From positions 1 through 64,000 of the forward strand of contig JAFTWX010000071.1 in NCBI GenBank assembly GCA_017465095.1: a stretch of 64,000 nucleotides of DNA, in the 5' to 3' direction. The translations under genes and the position numbers were made by a program. Shown one piece after another: positions 54,903-64,000 of this stretch. How positions within the stretch are numbered: the first letter of the stretch is position 1; each line of letters opens with the position of its first letter. The stretch comes from Lachnospiraceae bacterium. Lineage in GTDB: Bacteria; Bacillota; Clostridia; Lachnospirales; Lachnospiraceae. The notes below the pieces were generated by a model. That model had not been told where the DNA came from, did not search any database, and saw nothing but the letters and a program-made list of their open reading frames with translations.

Positions 54903-55806
54903 GCAAATCGTCTGCGTTGGCGAGAAGAATGGCGGCGAACATAACAGCGCAGCCTGCGATTTCGCGCCCGGAGAGAGACTGCCCGAGGATAACCCAGCCG
55001 GCCAAAACACTGACCACGGATTCCAGAGATAAAATGAGCGAGGCGATGGTCGGATTGACGTCTTTTTGTCCGATAATCTGAAGGGTATATGCAACACCGC
55101 AGGAAAGAACTCCCGCGTACAAAATCGGTAAACGGGCTTCCCATATGTGGGAAAATTCCGGTTTTTCAAGGAAAAGGATGAAAGGCAGTGAAATCAGTCC
55201 GCAGACAAAAAACTGCAGACAGGATAAGACAACGCCGTCCACCTTCGCGGAAAAGTGATCGATGACCAAAATGTGCGCTGTAAAGGCAAAAGAGCAGAGT
55301 AGAACAAAAAAGTCACCGGTTCCTATGGAAAGATCATTTTTTATACATAAAAGAAACAGGCCGATGACGCCTAAAAGTACGCTTCCGATAATCGGAAGCG
55401 CTATTTTTTTGCGAAAGAACAAAGCGCTTACAATCGGAACAAAAACGATATAGAGCGCAGTGATAAAACCGGCTTTTCCGACCGAGGTTTGCTCGATGCC
55501 GAACTGCTGGAGCGTACTGCCCAGACACAGGCAGATTCCGCATGCGATACCTCCCGGAAGGGAAAGAAGGAATCCTTTTTTTGTAAAAAATCGGGTTTTC
55601 GACAAAGTCTCCCCCTGGGTTAGAGATGTGTTGCATTGGCGGTTGCGATACAAAATCAGCGGTAACAGTGTCACGCCGCCGATCAGGCAACGTATGCCGT
55701 TAAAGGTGAATGGTCTGATATATTCCGCTGCACTGCTCTGGGCCACAAAGGCAATTCCCCATATGAAGGCAGCTAAAAAAAGTAGTCCTGCATTTTTCGG
55801 TTTCAT
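54886..55806 (-). CDS. EamA/DMT family transporter
   Basis: 306 residues; ATG 55806 behind AAGGACGG, the longer frame to 55884 lacking such a site. Ten membrane helices in two EamA repeats (AAFIWGIAFVAQSSAAEYIRPFTFNGIRCL early; TIASLILSLESVVSVLAGWVILGQSL late). Exports or imports small metabolites; substrate unknown. Convergent with, and overlapping, the diguanylate cyclase gene. Confidence 0.93.
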   Translation of the reverse strand: MKPKNAGLLFLAAFIWGIAFVAQSSAAEYIRPFTFNGIRCLIGGVTLLPLILYRNRQCNTSLTQGETLSKTRFFTKKGFLLSLPGGIACGICLCLGSTLQQFGIEQTSVGKAGFITALYIVFVPIVSALFFRKKIALPIIGSVLLGVIGLFLLCIKNDLSIGTGDFFVLLCSFAFTAHILVIDHFSAKVDGVVLSCLQFFVCGLISLPFILFLEKPEFSHIWEARLPILYAGVLSCGVAYTLQIIGQKDVNPTIASLILSLESVVSVLAGWVILGQSLSGREIAGCAVMFAAILLANADDLLTKKK

Positions 55807-56005
55807 ATTGTCCGTCCTTTTTACTAATATTTTTGCATAAAAATTGTGCAATTTGATTATGGAGAATCTGCCCTGTATTGTCAAGAAAAGGGTAGATTTT
55901 TTTGGGGATTCATGCTACAATTATTTCAGTTTATGTAAGATCGGAAAAGGAAGATTTATTTTACTGGAAAGGAACACCCTTTGGGTGTAAAGGAATGGGA
56001 AGGTT

Positions 56006-57316
56006 ATGAAAAAACAAAAAGGAAATATGGGTTATTTCACACTGACGATTAAGATGCTTGCAATCGGTATTATTCCGGTATTGTTATCGACGATTGTATC
56101 TATCATTTGTGCAGCAGTTGCTTTGAACGGTGCGGAAGGATTTTCCATCGGAAGTCTTGTTAAGGCAAATTTAATTTCCATGCTGGTGCTTGAGATTGCG
56201 GTAGGTATCGTTGTTTTCATTATCGCAAGAAATATCGTCGGTTCTTTAAATCGTATTATTGATATTCTTGAATCAGCAGTCGGCGGTAATCTGACACGTC
56301 TTTGCACGGCAAAAGATACAGACCGCAAGGATGAGATGGGAGTTCTTGCACGCCATGCAAATGAAGTTATCAGATCTCTTTGCAAGGTGATTGCAAAAGT
56401 AGGTACGACGACAGACGTTATCGTAGCAGCATCCGAAAAGCTTGAGAAGATGGCAGACCAGACAAGCAACGCATCTGATGATGTGGCAAGATCTATGGGC
56501 GATATGGCCAACGGAGCTACTGCACAGGCGACAGAGACACAGACAGTTTCTGAGGCGGTTATGCAGATTGGTGAAGGAATTGAGCAGACGACAGTTGCAG
56601 TACAGAATCTTTTGAACAATGCGGATTCCATGAGAAAAGCCGGTCAGGCCGGAGTGGAAAGCGTAGAAGATTTGGAAAGCATTTCCGAAAAAGTAAAAGC
56701 ACAGATTGCTATCATTTACCAGCAGACAAATACAACCAACGAATCCGCACAGGAAATTCACAAAGCGACAGAGCTCATCGCATCTATCGCAAACGAGACA
56801 AACCTCCTTGCTTTGAACGCTTCTATCGAGGCGGCGAGAGCCGGAGAGAGCGGACGTGGATTCGCAGTTGTTGCTGAACAGATTAAAAACCTTGCAGAAC
56901 AGTCCAATGAATCTGCAAAGACAATCGACGGAATTATCAAGAACCTTCTGGAAGAGTCAGAGCAGGCTGTTCAGACGATGAATACGGTAGATGCTATCAT
57001 CGGACTTCAGGCAGATAAGGTAGATACGACAAGACGTGTATTCGCTAAGGTGAACAACGGTCTTCAGGATACGATCTCAGATGTTGAGAGCATTGCTTCC
57101 AACACAGAAGTGCTTGACCAGGCAAAAGACCGCGTTATGTTATCAGTGGAAAGTCTTTCTGCTATCGCGGAAGAAAATGCAGCAGGAACTGAGGAGACAG
57201 CAGCTTCTGCAGAAGAGCTCGCAGCTACTATCAGCGAAATCAAAGATGCATCTGCAAAACTGTTCGATGTATCCGAAGAGCTTACAGGCGAGTTAAATAT
57301 GTACGTAATTTACTAA
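56006..57316 (+). CDS. methyl-accepting chemotaxis protein without a real outer sensor domain
   Basis: 436 residues. Two membrane helices (about 10-33 and 48-70) separated by only about 15 residues, then HAMP (about 70-125) and the signalling bundle with the tip [22 protein letters not shown] (about 258-279) that binds CheA/CheW. Methylation-site helices flank it ([17 protein letters not shown]). With no extracellular domain, the receptor may sense membrane state, or an inner signal. A small hairpin ACACCC/GGGTGT lies just before the ribosome site. Confidence 0.93.
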   Translation: MKKQKGNMGYFTLTIKMLAIGIIPVLLSTIVSIICAAVALNGAEGFSIGSLVKANLISMLVLEIAVGIVVFIIARNIVGSLNRIIDILESAVGGNLTRLCTAKDTDRKDEMGVLARHANEVIRSLCKVIAKVGTTTDVIVAASEKLEKMADQTSNASDDVARSMGDMANGATAQATETQTVSEAVMQIGEGIEQTTVAVQNLLNNADSMRKAGQAGVESVEDLESISEKVKAQIAIIYQQTNTTNESAQEIHKATELIASIANETNLLALNASIEAARAGESGRGFAVVAEQIKNLAEQSNESAKTIDGIIKNLLEESEQAVQTMNTVDAIIGLQADKVDTTRRVFAKVNNGLQDTISDVESIASNTEVLDQAKDRVMLSVESLSAIAEENAAGTEETAASAEELAATISEIKDASAKLFDVSEELTGELNMYVIY

Positions 57317-57361
57317 TTCCTGTTCCTACATAAATAGTTCCAATAATGTTTATAGAAAAGT

Positions 57362-57397
57362 AAACGGATCGGCGATTCACTACGCCGGTCCGTTTTT
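57362..57397 (+). terminator. terminator after the chemoreceptor
   Basis: Stem AAACGGATCGGCG / CGCCGGTCCGTTT with one mismatch, eight-base loop and T run. Confidence 0.9.
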
Positions 57398-57468
57398 GTG
57401 TGTGGGGACGGAGTAAAGAGAAAAAGGGGAAATATATTGAAGGATTAATATAGATAAAAAGTTGGGAA

Positions 57469-57753
57469 TTATTTACCGAACAAATCACTGTGTGTGCCGG
57501 TACGGGATAAGGTTAGAATGAGAGTATTATTTTCGATGCGATAAATTAGTAACCAATCGGGTTGGATATGGCATTCACGATGTCCTATCCAGTCGCCGGT
57601 CAGTGCATGATCTTTGTTTTGGGGAGGGAGAGGTTCTCCCATGGCAAGCCTTCCAATGATATCCTGCAGTAATTTGATTTTCTTCTTTTGCCGGAGCGCA
57701 AGCTTATAATCTTTTTTGAATTGTGTTGTGTATTTTACAGTATATTTTGTCAT
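57469..57753 (-). CDS. yafQ: YafQ family toxin (RelE superfamily)
   Basis: 94 residues, start ATG 57753 overlapping the antitoxin by four bases. The YafQ catalytic set is in place: H49, H62, D66 and H88 (H50, H63, D67, H87 in E. coli), within KDHAL, ECHIQPDWLLIY and SRTGTHSDLF. Cuts mRNA on the ribosome. Confidence 0.95.
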   Translation of the reverse strand: MTKYTVKYTTQFKKDYKLALRQKKKIKLLQDIIGRLAMGEPLPPQNKDHALTGDWIGHRECHIQPDWLLIYRIENNTLILTLSRTGTHSDLFGK

Positions 57754-58031
57754 GATTCTAAATCTGCAAAAAGTTCATCCAAATCATTATAGCCCTTTGC
57801 ATTTGGATCTTTTGCAATCCTTTCTGCCTCCAGCATAGCGGTGACGGTTTCGTTACTTGGTTTTCCTTCAGATATTACAAAAGGGATCCCTCTTTCGCGC
57901 AGCGATTGACGGACAAAAATATTAAACGCAGTGGAAAGATTCATTCCGAGTTCTTCAAATAGCGACTCGGCAGCGTTTTTTAGTTCTGTGTCCATACGAA
58001 TGCTGATGTTTGTGGTAGTTGATTTTGCCAT
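57750..58031 (-). CDS. dinJ: DinJ/RelB family antitoxin
   Basis: 93 residues, ATG 58031 behind AAAGGAG. Ribbon-helix-helix N-terminus (TTTNISIRMDTELKNAAESLFEELGMNLSTAFNIFVRQSL) binds DNA, and the acidic C-terminus (about 60-93) wraps the toxin. First gene of the pair, autoregulated through the repeats at 58075-58107. Confidence 0.95.
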   Translation of the reverse strand: MAKSTTTNISIRMDTELKNAAESLFEELGMNLSTAFNIFVRQSLRERGIPFVISEGKPSNETVTAMLEAERIAKDPNAKGYNDLDELFADLES

Positions 58032-58062
58032 AAATACGACTCCTTTCGTGGTATTTTAGTAT

Positions 58063-58107
58063 ATTATATGTCGTTTGCACGAAAAATACAATATGTTGCA
58101 CGAAAAA
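58063..58107 (-). promoter_or_regulatory. promoter and operator repeats of dinJ-yafQ
   Basis: Minus strand TTGTAT, 17 bases, TATAAT (58063-58091). On the plus strand TTGCACGAAAAA occurs twice (58075-58086 and 58096-58107), 21 bases apart, that is two helical turns; one copy overlaps the promoter. These are likely sites for the DinJ-YafQ complex. Confidence 0.75.
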
Positions 58108-58190
58108 GCAACGAATTATTTGGATTGAGAGATGTTTTGGAAACTTTACAAAACTTTAATCCTTATGTCCGTTATTTCACACAAATCTTA

Positions 58191-58219
58191 TTGATTTTAA
58201 TATTTTAAATCTATATAAT
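58191..58219 (+). promoter_or_regulatory. ftsH promoter
   Basis: TTGATT, 17 bases, TATAAT; 38 bases before ATG 58258. Confidence 0.82.
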
Positions 58220-58257
58220 GGTATCGTGCTTGAAAATGGGCAAAGTGAGGAGAAAAA

Positions 58258-60399
58258 ATGGAGAATCAGAATTATCAGGGCCAGGGTGGTAACGGTCCTC
58301 AGAATAACAATAATAACGGAAACAATAATAACAATAATAATGGCGGCAACGGATCCGGTGGACCGCAGAAACGACAGAATTTCATGTTGTTGCTTATTGC
58401 AGCACTGATTACGCTGTTCGGAATGAGCTTTTTTATGAATGGTCTTTCCGGAAGTTCTTCCAGCAAGGAGATTTCTTATAATGAGTTCCTTGATATGGTT
58501 GAGACGGGTAAGGTGCAGGAAGTGCTCATTACGCCGGATGAAATCCAGATTACCCCGAAAGAGGAGAAAAAGGAATCCGAGACGGAGTATTATAATCCGT
58601 TCCTGCCGACGGGATATGGTTCAGCGAAAGTCATTTACTATACGGGAGTAGTGGAGGATGACAATCTTCCGGCGTTTTTAAAAGAGCATGGAGTGAAGTT
58701 CCGCCAGCAGATTCCGGACGATACCAGCTGGATTTTGTCGATTTTGCTGACCTATGTATTGCCGATTGTGCTTGTTTGGATTTTGCTCAGTTTCCTGTTC
58801 CGCAAGATGTCGGGCGGAGGCGGCCCGATGGGAGTCGGAAAGAGCAATGCCAAAGTTTATGTTCAGAAAGAAACCGGTGTTACATTTAAAGATGTGGCCG
58901 GACAGGATGAGGCGAAAGAGTCTCTGCAGGAAGTGGTAGACTTTTTGCACAATCCGGGAAAATATACAAAGATTGGTGCCAAGCTTCCGAAGGGAGCCCT
59001 TTTGGTGGGACCTCCGGGAACCGGAAAAACATTGCTTGCAAAGGCAGTAGCCGGAGAGGCGAATGTTCCGTTCTTCTCCCTTGCGGGTTCTGATTTTATC
59101 GAGCTTTATGTCGGTGTCGGTGCTTCCCGTGTGCGTGATTTGTTTAAGGAGGCGACTAAGAACGCACCGTGCATTATCTTTATCGACGAAATTGATGCTA
59201 TCGGACGCAGCCGTGATTCCAAGTACGGCGGCGGAAATGAGGAGCGTGAGCAGACACTCAACCAGCTTCTTGCCGAGATGGACGGATTTGATACATCCAA
59301 AGGTATTTTGATTCTCGGGGCGACCAACCGTCCGGAGATTTTGGATAAAGCACTTCTTCGTCCGGGACGCTTTGACCGCCGTGTCATCGTGGACAAACCG
59401 GATTTGAAGGGACGTGAGGATGTGCTGAAAGTACATTCGAAAGATGTCAGCATGGATGAGACGGTGGATTTGCACGAAATCGCTTTGGCGACGAGCGGAG
59501 CTGTCGGTTCCGACCTTGCAAATATGATAAACGAAGCCGCTATCAATGCGGTGAAAAACGGACGCAAAGCCGTTTGTCAGAAGGATCTTTTTGATGCGGT
59601 TGAAGTAGTTCTTGTCGGCAAGGAGAAGAAAGACCGCATTATGAGCAAAGAAGAGCGCAAGATTGTATCTTACCACGAGGTTGGCCATGCGCTGATCAGT
59701 GCGCTTCAGAAAAACTCCGAGCCGGTGCAGAAGATTACGATCGTTCCGCGTACCATGGGAGCGCTCGGTTATGTTATGCATGTGCCGGAGGATGAAAAGT
59801 ATTTGAATTCCGAGGCGGAACTCCACGATATGATTGTCGGTCTTCTCGGCGGACGTGCAGCGGAGGAGCTTGTGTTTGATACAGTGACGACAGGTGCGTC
59901 CAACGATATTGAGAAGGCGACCAATATTGCCCGCTCTATGGTGACACAGTACGGTATGAGCAAGAAGTTCGGTTTGATGGGTCTGGAGTCCATCGAGAGT
60001 CAGTATTTGGACAGACGTTCCGTGCTCAACTGCTCTGATGTGACAGCAGCAGCGGTGGATGAGGAAGTGATGAACATCCTCAAAAAATGCTATAAAGAAG
60101 CGAAAAAGTTGCTTCGTGATAACCGTAAGCTGATGGATAAAATTGCGGAACATCTGATTGAGAAAGAAACAATCACGGGCAAAGAATTTATGGAAATCTA
60201 TCGCAAAGAAAAGGGACTTCCGGAGCCGGAGGAGAAGACGGAGGAGGAAACGTCCGAAGTTAAGACAGCGGCGGAAGCTGTGGCGCAGTTTAAGGCGGCG
60301 GAAGAAATTGTAGAAGCTGTGACAGAGCCGGAGACGGAGCAGGAACCGGAAGCTGAGACAGCCGTAGAACCGGAGACGGAAACAGAGCCGGAAGAATAG
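58258..60399 (+). CDS. ftsH: ATP-dependent zinc metalloprotease FtsH
   Basis: 713 residues, ATG 58258 after GTGAGGAG. Unusual N-terminal tail of about 40 residues rich in Asn, Gly and Gln (encoded by an AAT/AAC microsatellite). Two membrane helices (about 42-60 and 160-182) with an outer segment. AAA domain: Walker A GPPGTGKT (about 247-254), Walker [12 protein letters not shown], second region of homology [20 protein letters not shown]. Protease site HEVGH (about 473-477). The C-terminus (after 635) is very Glu/Pro-rich. Degrades membrane and regulatory proteins. Confidence 0.97.
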   Translation: MENQNYQGQGGNGPQNNNNNGNNNNNNNGGNGSGGPQKRQNFMLLLIAALITLFGMSFFMNGLSGSSSSKEISYNEFLDMVETGKVQEVLITPDEIQITPKEEKKESETEYYNPFLPTGYGSAKVIYYTGVVEDDNLPAFLKEHGVKFRQQIPDDTSWILSILLTYVLPIVLVWILLSFLFRKMSGGGGPMGVGKSNAKVYVQKETGVTFKDVAGQDEAKESLQEVVDFLHNPGKYTKIGAKLPKGALLVGPPGTGKTLLAKAVAGEANVPFFSLAGSDFIELYVGVGASRVRDLFKEATKNAPCIIFIDEIDAIGRSRDSKYGGGNEEREQTLNQLLAEMDGFDTSKGILILGATNRPEILDKALLRPGRFDRRVIVDKPDLKGREDVLKVHSKDVSMDETVDLHEIALATSGAVGSDLANMINEAAINAVKNGRKAVCQKDLFDAVEVVLVGKEKKDRIMSKEERKIVSYHEVGHALISALQKNSEPVQKITIVPRTMGALGYVMHVPEDEKYLNSEAELHDMIVGLLGGRAAEELVFDTVTTGASNDIEKATNIARSMVTQYGMSKKFGLMGLESIESQYLDRRSVLNCSDVTAAAVDEEVMNILKKCYKEAKKLLRDNRKLMDKIAEHLIEKETITGKEFMEIYRKEKGLPEPEEKTEEETSEVKTAAEAVAQFKAAEEIVEAVTEPETEQEPEAETAVEPETETEPEE

Positions 60400-60474
60400 G
60401 CAGAAAATATTGGGCGGGGCGCAGAGATCCGGAGCGGGCTCTGAGTCGCCGCTCATTGTTGTAGGAGGATATAC

Positions 60475-62343
60475 ATGTTCGATTTGAAGGAGGAACTTTC
60501 CAAGCTTCCGAATTGCCCGGGCGTATATATTATGCATGATGAGAAGGATACCATTTTGTATGTGGGGAAGGCGATTAATCTGAACCGCCGCGTACATTCG
60601 TATTTCCGTGAAAGTACGAAAAAGTCTCCCAAAATACAAAAGATGGTAAGTCTGATTCATCATTTTGAGTATATTGTCACGGATTCCGAGCTGGAAGCAT
60701 TGGTTCTCGAGAACAATCTGATCAAAGAACATCGTCCGAAGTACAATACGATGCTCAAGGACGATAAAACATATCCGTATATTAAAGTGACGCTCGGCGA
60801 GGAATATCCGAGAGTCCTTTTTTCGCGCCTTATGAAAAAAGATAAGTCCAAATATTTCGGACCGTTTACGAGCGCAGCTGCAGTGAAAGATACCATTGAT
60901 TTAATCTGCAAACTGTATAAGATAAGGACCTGCAATGCATCGATGAAAAACGGACAGGACCGGGCTTGCCTCAACTATCATATGAAACATTGTCTGGCGC
61001 CGTGCATGGGAAACGTTTCTCCTGAGGAGTATGGTGAGAATGTAAAGAAGGCGCTGGAGTTTCTCGGGGGTAACTACGGACCGGTGCTTAAGGAACTGGA
61101 TCAAAAGATGCAGGAAGCCTCGGACAACTTGGAGTTTGAGGAGGCAATCCGATACCGTGATTTGAAAAACAGCGTGCTTTCCGTCGCCCAGAAACAGAAA
61201 ATCACGGATTCCGACGGCGAAGATAAAGATGTAATTGCTCTCGCCAAGGATGAGAAGGATGCGGTTGTGCAGGTGTTCTTTGTCCGTGACGGAAAACTCA
61301 TCGGCCGGGAACATTTTTATATGACAAATGTGGCTCAAAGCAGTGAATCCGAGGTGCTTGAAAGCTTTTTGAAACAGTTCTATGCCGGAACACCGTATCT
61401 TCCGAAGGTCATTATGTTGCCGATGGAGATAGAAGAGTCGGAACTTTTGCAGGAATGGCTCTCGGGCAGGAAGGGATCGAAAGTCAGAATTGCGGTTCCG
61501 AAAATCGGAAGTAAGGAAAAGCTGGTGGAACTGGCCGGAAAAAATGCGGCGCTGATTCTCGGACAGGACAAAGAACGGATCCGCAGAGAGCAGGAGCGGA
61601 CAACGGGGGCTGCGGAAGAGATAGCAGAGCTTATCGGACTTAGTGATGTGCACCGTATGGAGGCTTACGATATTTCCAATATCAGCGGTTTTGAAACAGT
61701 CGGCTCCATGGTTGTGTACGAGGATGGAAAACCTCGCCGAAGTGATTATCGCAAATTCAAAATAAAGACGGTAGCAGGAAGTGACGACTATGCCAGCATG
61801 AGAGAAGTGCTGACAAGGCGCTTTACCCACGGACTCAGTGAGAAGGAAGAAAATGCCAGAAAAGGTAAGGATGACACGTACGGAAGCTTTACCAAATTTC
61901 CGGACCTGCTTCTCATGGACGGCGGAAAGGGACAGGTCAATATCGCGGAGGAAGTCCTTGAAAAGTTAGGCATTGCTATCCCGGTCTGTGGTATGGTCAA
62001 GGATGACAATCACCGGACAAGGGGACTGTATTATCGAAATGAAGAACTTCCGCTGGACACCCGGTCGGAAGGGTTTAAGCTGATTACCCGTATACAGGAT
62101 GAGGCTCATCGTTTTGCCATCGAGTATCACAGGTCTCTGCGCAGAAAGACAAATGTGAAGTCGGTTCTGGATGAGATTAAGGGAGTGGGACCGGCGCGGC
62201 GTAAAGCTCTTATGCGCCATTTTGACTCCGTCGCACATATAAAAGCGGCAACGGTGGAAGAGCTGATGGAAATACCGGAGATCAATGAAAACTGTGCCAA
62301 GGAAATTTACGCTTTTTTTCATGACACAAGTATGTTAGAATAA
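60475..62343 (+). CDS. uvrC: excinuclease ABC subunit C
   Basis: 622 residues, ATG 60475 behind AGGAGG. GIY-YIG domain for the 3' cut ([18 protein letters not shown], residues 15-32), a cysteine-rich segment (C-x7-C-x3-C type near 165-175), UVR motif near 215-225 ([12 protein letters not shown]), RNase H-like domain for the 5' cut, and helix-hairpin-helix pairs at the C-terminus ([18 protein letters not shown]). Nucleotide excision repair. Confidence 0.97.
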   Translation: MFDLKEELSKLPNCPGVYIMHDEKDTILYVGKAINLNRRVHSYFRESTKKSPKIQKMVSLIHHFEYIVTDSELEALVLENNLIKEHRPKYNTMLKDDKTYPYIKVTLGEEYPRVLFSRLMKKDKSKYFGPFTSAAAVKDTIDLICKLYKIRTCNASMKNGQDRACLNYHMKHCLAPCMGNVSPEEYGENVKKALEFLGGNYGPVLKELDQKMQEASDNLEFEEAIRYRDLKNSVLSVAQKQKITDSDGEDKDVIALAKDEKDAVVQVFFVRDGKLIGREHFYMTNVAQSSESEVLESFLKQFYAGTPYLPKVIMLPMEIEESELLQEWLSGRKGSKVRIAVPKIGSKEKLVELAGKNAALILGQDKERIRREQERTTGAAEEIAELIGLSDVHRMEAYDISNISGFETVGSMVVYEDGKPRRSDYRKFKIKTVAGSDDYASMREVLTRRFTHGLSEKEENARKGKDDTYGSFTKFPDLLLMDGGKGQVNIAEEVLEKLGIAIPVCGMVKDDNHRTRGLYYRNEELPLDTRSEGFKLITRIQDEAHRFAIEYHRSLRRKTNVKSVLDEIKGVGPARRKALMRHFDSVAHIKAATVEELMEIPEINENCAKEIYAFFHDTSMLE

Positions 62344-62382
62344 ATAAGATAAACACGTATTTTTACGACAAGGAGAGGGATT

Positions 62383-63324
62383 ATGGCGAGCATTAGTCTG
62401 AACAAAATTATTGAGAGATTTAAACTGGAAAATCTGACGCCGGAAATTGAGACCAAGGGAATCAAAATTACGCAGCCGGATATTAACAGACCGGCTCTTC
62501 AGCTGGCAGGTTATTTTGAACATTATGAGGCGACGCGTCTGCAGATTATCGGATTTGTGGAGTATACTTATATGAAAGGTCTTTCCGAGGAACGAAAGGA
62601 AGAGATTTTTGAAAAGCTTCTTTCCAACCCGATTCCGGTCATTGTATTTTGTCGTGAGCTTCAGCCGGATCCGTTATTTTTGAAAAAATCAGTGGAACAC
62701 GGAATCCCGCTTTTAATGACAAAGAAAGCGACCTCAGCTTTTACGGCGGAAGTAATCCGTTGGCTCAATGTGCAGCTTGCGCCTTGTATTTCCGTGCACG
62801 GTGTACTTGTTGACGTATACGGCGAGGGCGTTTTGATTACGGGAGAGAGCGGTATCGGTAAATCCGAGGCGGCCCTTGAACTTGTAAAAAGAGGACACCG
62901 TCTTGTGACGGATGATGTGGTGGAAATCCGCAAAGTCAGTGATGACACACTGGTCGGTTCGGCACCGGATATTACCAAGCATTTCATTGAACTTCGCGGT
63001 ATCGGTATTACAGATATTAAGACGCTTTTCGGTGTTTCCAGCGTTAAGGAAACCAGTCAGATTGACCTTGTAATTCATCTGGAAGACTGGAGCAAAGAAA
63101 AAGAATATGACCGTCTCGGCCTGGAGGAAGAATTTGTGGATTATCTCGGTAACAAAGTGACATCCCACACGATTCCGATTCGTCCGGGACGAAATCTGGC
63201 GCTGATTTGTGAGACGGCAGCAGTTAACCACCGTCAGAAAAAGATGGGTTACAATGCAGCTCAGGAGCTTTACAAAAGAGTACAGGAAAATCTTACAAAG
63301 CGCAGAGATGATGACGAAGAATAA
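62383..63324 (+). CDS. hprK: HPr kinase/phosphorylase
   Basis: 313 residues, ATG 62383 after AGGAGAGG. Walker A GESGIGKSE (about 154-162), the family signature ELRGIGITDIKTLFG (about 204-218). It phosphorylates Ser46 of HPr in response to ATP and fructose bisphosphate and reverses it with phosphate, setting carbon catabolite control. Followed after 18 bases by a ROK glucokinase, a sensible metabolic pairing. Confidence 0.97.
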   Translation: MASISLNKIIERFKLENLTPEIETKGIKITQPDINRPALQLAGYFEHYEATRLQIIGFVEYTYMKGLSEERKEEIFEKLLSNPIPVIVFCRELQPDPLFLKKSVEHGIPLLMTKKATSAFTAEVIRWLNVQLAPCISVHGVLVDVYGEGVLITGESGIGKSEAALELVKRGHRLVTDDVVEIRKVSDDTLVGSAPDITKHFIELRGIGITDIKTLFGVSSVKETSQIDLVIHLEDWSKEKEYDRLGLEEEFVDYLGNKVTSHTIPIRPGRNLALICETAAVNHRQKKMGYNAAQELYKRVQENLTKRRDDDEE

Positions 63325-63342
63325 AGAGTAAGGAGTGCAGCT

Positions 63343-64000
63343 ATGAAAAAATATTGTTTTGGTGTAGATGTCGGAGGAACGACGATTAAAATGGGACTGT
63401 TTGATGTGGCGGGCAATGTTCTCGATAAGTGGGAAATTAAGACCCGGACGGAAAACGGCGGCGAAAACGTACTCCCGGACATCGCAAAAGCAGTTGCGGA
63501 TAAAATGACAGAGAAATCCATTTCCAAAGAGGAAGTGGCAGGTGTCGGTGTCGGTGTTCCGGGACCGGTGGATTCCAAAGGAATCGTACACCGCTGTGTC
63601 AATCTCGGATGGGATGAGTTCAACGTAAATGAAAAATTAGGAGCCCTTGTTGATATGCCGGTTATGGCAGGAAACGATGCCAATGTGGCAGCCCTCGGCG
63701 AAATGTGGAAGGGCGGCGGACAGGGTCATGAGGATCTTGTTGTGGTAACGCTCGGTACCGGTGTCGGCGGCGGAATTATCATCAATGGTAAAATGTTAAC
63801 CGGAGCTAACGGTTCCGGCGGTGAAATCGGACATATTCACGTACAGGATGATGAGCCGGATCAGTGCGGATGCGGTAATCACGGATGTTTGGAGCAGTAC
63901 GCATCTGCGACAGGTATTGTCCGTATTGCAAAACGTACTTTGGCAAAGACGCAGGAAGCGACAGTTCTCAAAGCGGACAGCGTAACAGCCAAGGATGTAT
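63343..64000 (+). CDS. glcK: ROK family glucokinase, N-terminal part (runs off the window)
   Basis: At least 219 residues, ATG 63343 behind AAGGAG. N-terminal phosphate loop FGVDVGGTTIKMGLFD, the catalytic Asp in AGNDANVAALGE, TLGTGVGGGIIINGK, and the ROK zinc site H-x(n)-C-G-C-G-x2-G-C-x-E in the EPDQCGCGNHGCLEQYAS segment. Phosphorylates glucose with ATP. The C-terminal third lies outside. Confidence 0.95.
   Translation, partial: MKKYCFGVDVGGTTIKMGLFDVAGNVLDKWEIKTRTENGGENVLPDIAKAVADKMTEKSISKEEVAGVGVGVPGPVDSKGIVHRCVNLGWDEFNVNEKLGALVDMPVMAGNDANVAALGEMWKGGGQGHEDLVVVTLGTGVGGGIIINGKMLTGANGSGGEIGHIHVQDDEPDQCGCGNHGCLEQYASATGIVRIAKRTLAKTQEATVLKADSVTAKDV

Noticed and set aside
58300..58350. AAT/AAC microsatellite at the start of ftsH as a phase-variation tract
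   Set aside because: Units are triplets, so length changes keep the frame; it only alters a flexible Asn-rich tail.
58678..60732. 684-residue open frame opposite ftsH
   Set aside because: It lies fully antisense to a textbook ftsH and the start of uvrC, has no ribosome site, and its composition (His, Arg, Phe, Cys rich) is that of a shadow frame.

Overview
The window is a low- to mid-GC Firmicutes chromosome, most likely from the Lachnospiraceae (Clostridia). The reasons are the strong AGGAGG ribosome sites, frequent TTG/GTG starts, the gene orders ssb-rpsR, gdpP-rplI-dnaB, sua5-rpiB-dCMP deaminase and atpI-B-E-F-H-A-G-D-C, an anaerobic pyruvate formate-lyase locus, and many lysine-rich secreted proteins built from BspA, Big2 and GBS-Bsp-like repeats. 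I saw no rRNA, tRNA, prophage or CRISPR array.

1-9.4 kb: end of ssb, rpsR, two tandem secreted paralogs (the second cut by an in-frame TAG), an Rpn-type nuclease element on the minus strand, an aldo/keto reductase, then gdpP-rplI-dnaB. rplI carries an in-frame TGA exactly where the family has a conserved glycine. A 244-bp near-perfect palindrome follows dnaB. 9.4-20.4 kb: an XRE regulator divergent from a secreted multidomain protein, a BrnT toxin pair, an epimerase, a JAMM-motif gene lying between two identical 31-bp terminators, a small ferredoxin, and a fermentation locus in which pyruvate formate-lyase is split into a catalytic core (680 aa) and a separate glycyl-radical subunit (81 aa), with a 67-aa cysteine-bearing relative between them; then mecA.

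20.4-35.4 kb: envelope genes (GH18/SH3 protein, CwlD-like amidase, SleB-like hydrolase), sua5, rpiB, dCMP deaminase, DUF402, and the complete F-type ATP synthase operon, whose c subunit carries the Na+-binding signature. 35.4-41 kb: a gene-free stretch with seven copies of TTACGGTT or close variants, a second XRE regulator divergent from a 1047-aa BspA/DUF285 surface protein with two matching operators around its promoter, and a shortened copy of the Rpn element that keeps only the promoter, ribosome site and the C-terminal antitoxin-like part. 41-64 kb: methyltransferase, large secreted proteins, queT with a preQ1-like riboswitch, a translation/ABC-F/MATE run, a diguanylate cyclase, a chemoreceptor, a DinJ/YafQ toxin-antitoxin pair, ftsH, uvrC, hprK and the start of a ROK glucokinase.

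Working together: split PFL, its activase and the ferredoxin serve anaerobic pyruvate cleavage; HprK and glucokinase belong to sugar-use control; GdpP and the diguanylate cyclase are second-messenger enzymes; the two XRE-surface-protein pairs look like locally switched adhesins. The most unusual items are the three-piece PFL locus, the Rpn full-length/antitoxin-only pair, the rplI nonsense codon, the giant palindrome and the TTACGGTT cluster. All calls are from reading sequence only; no database search was possible.
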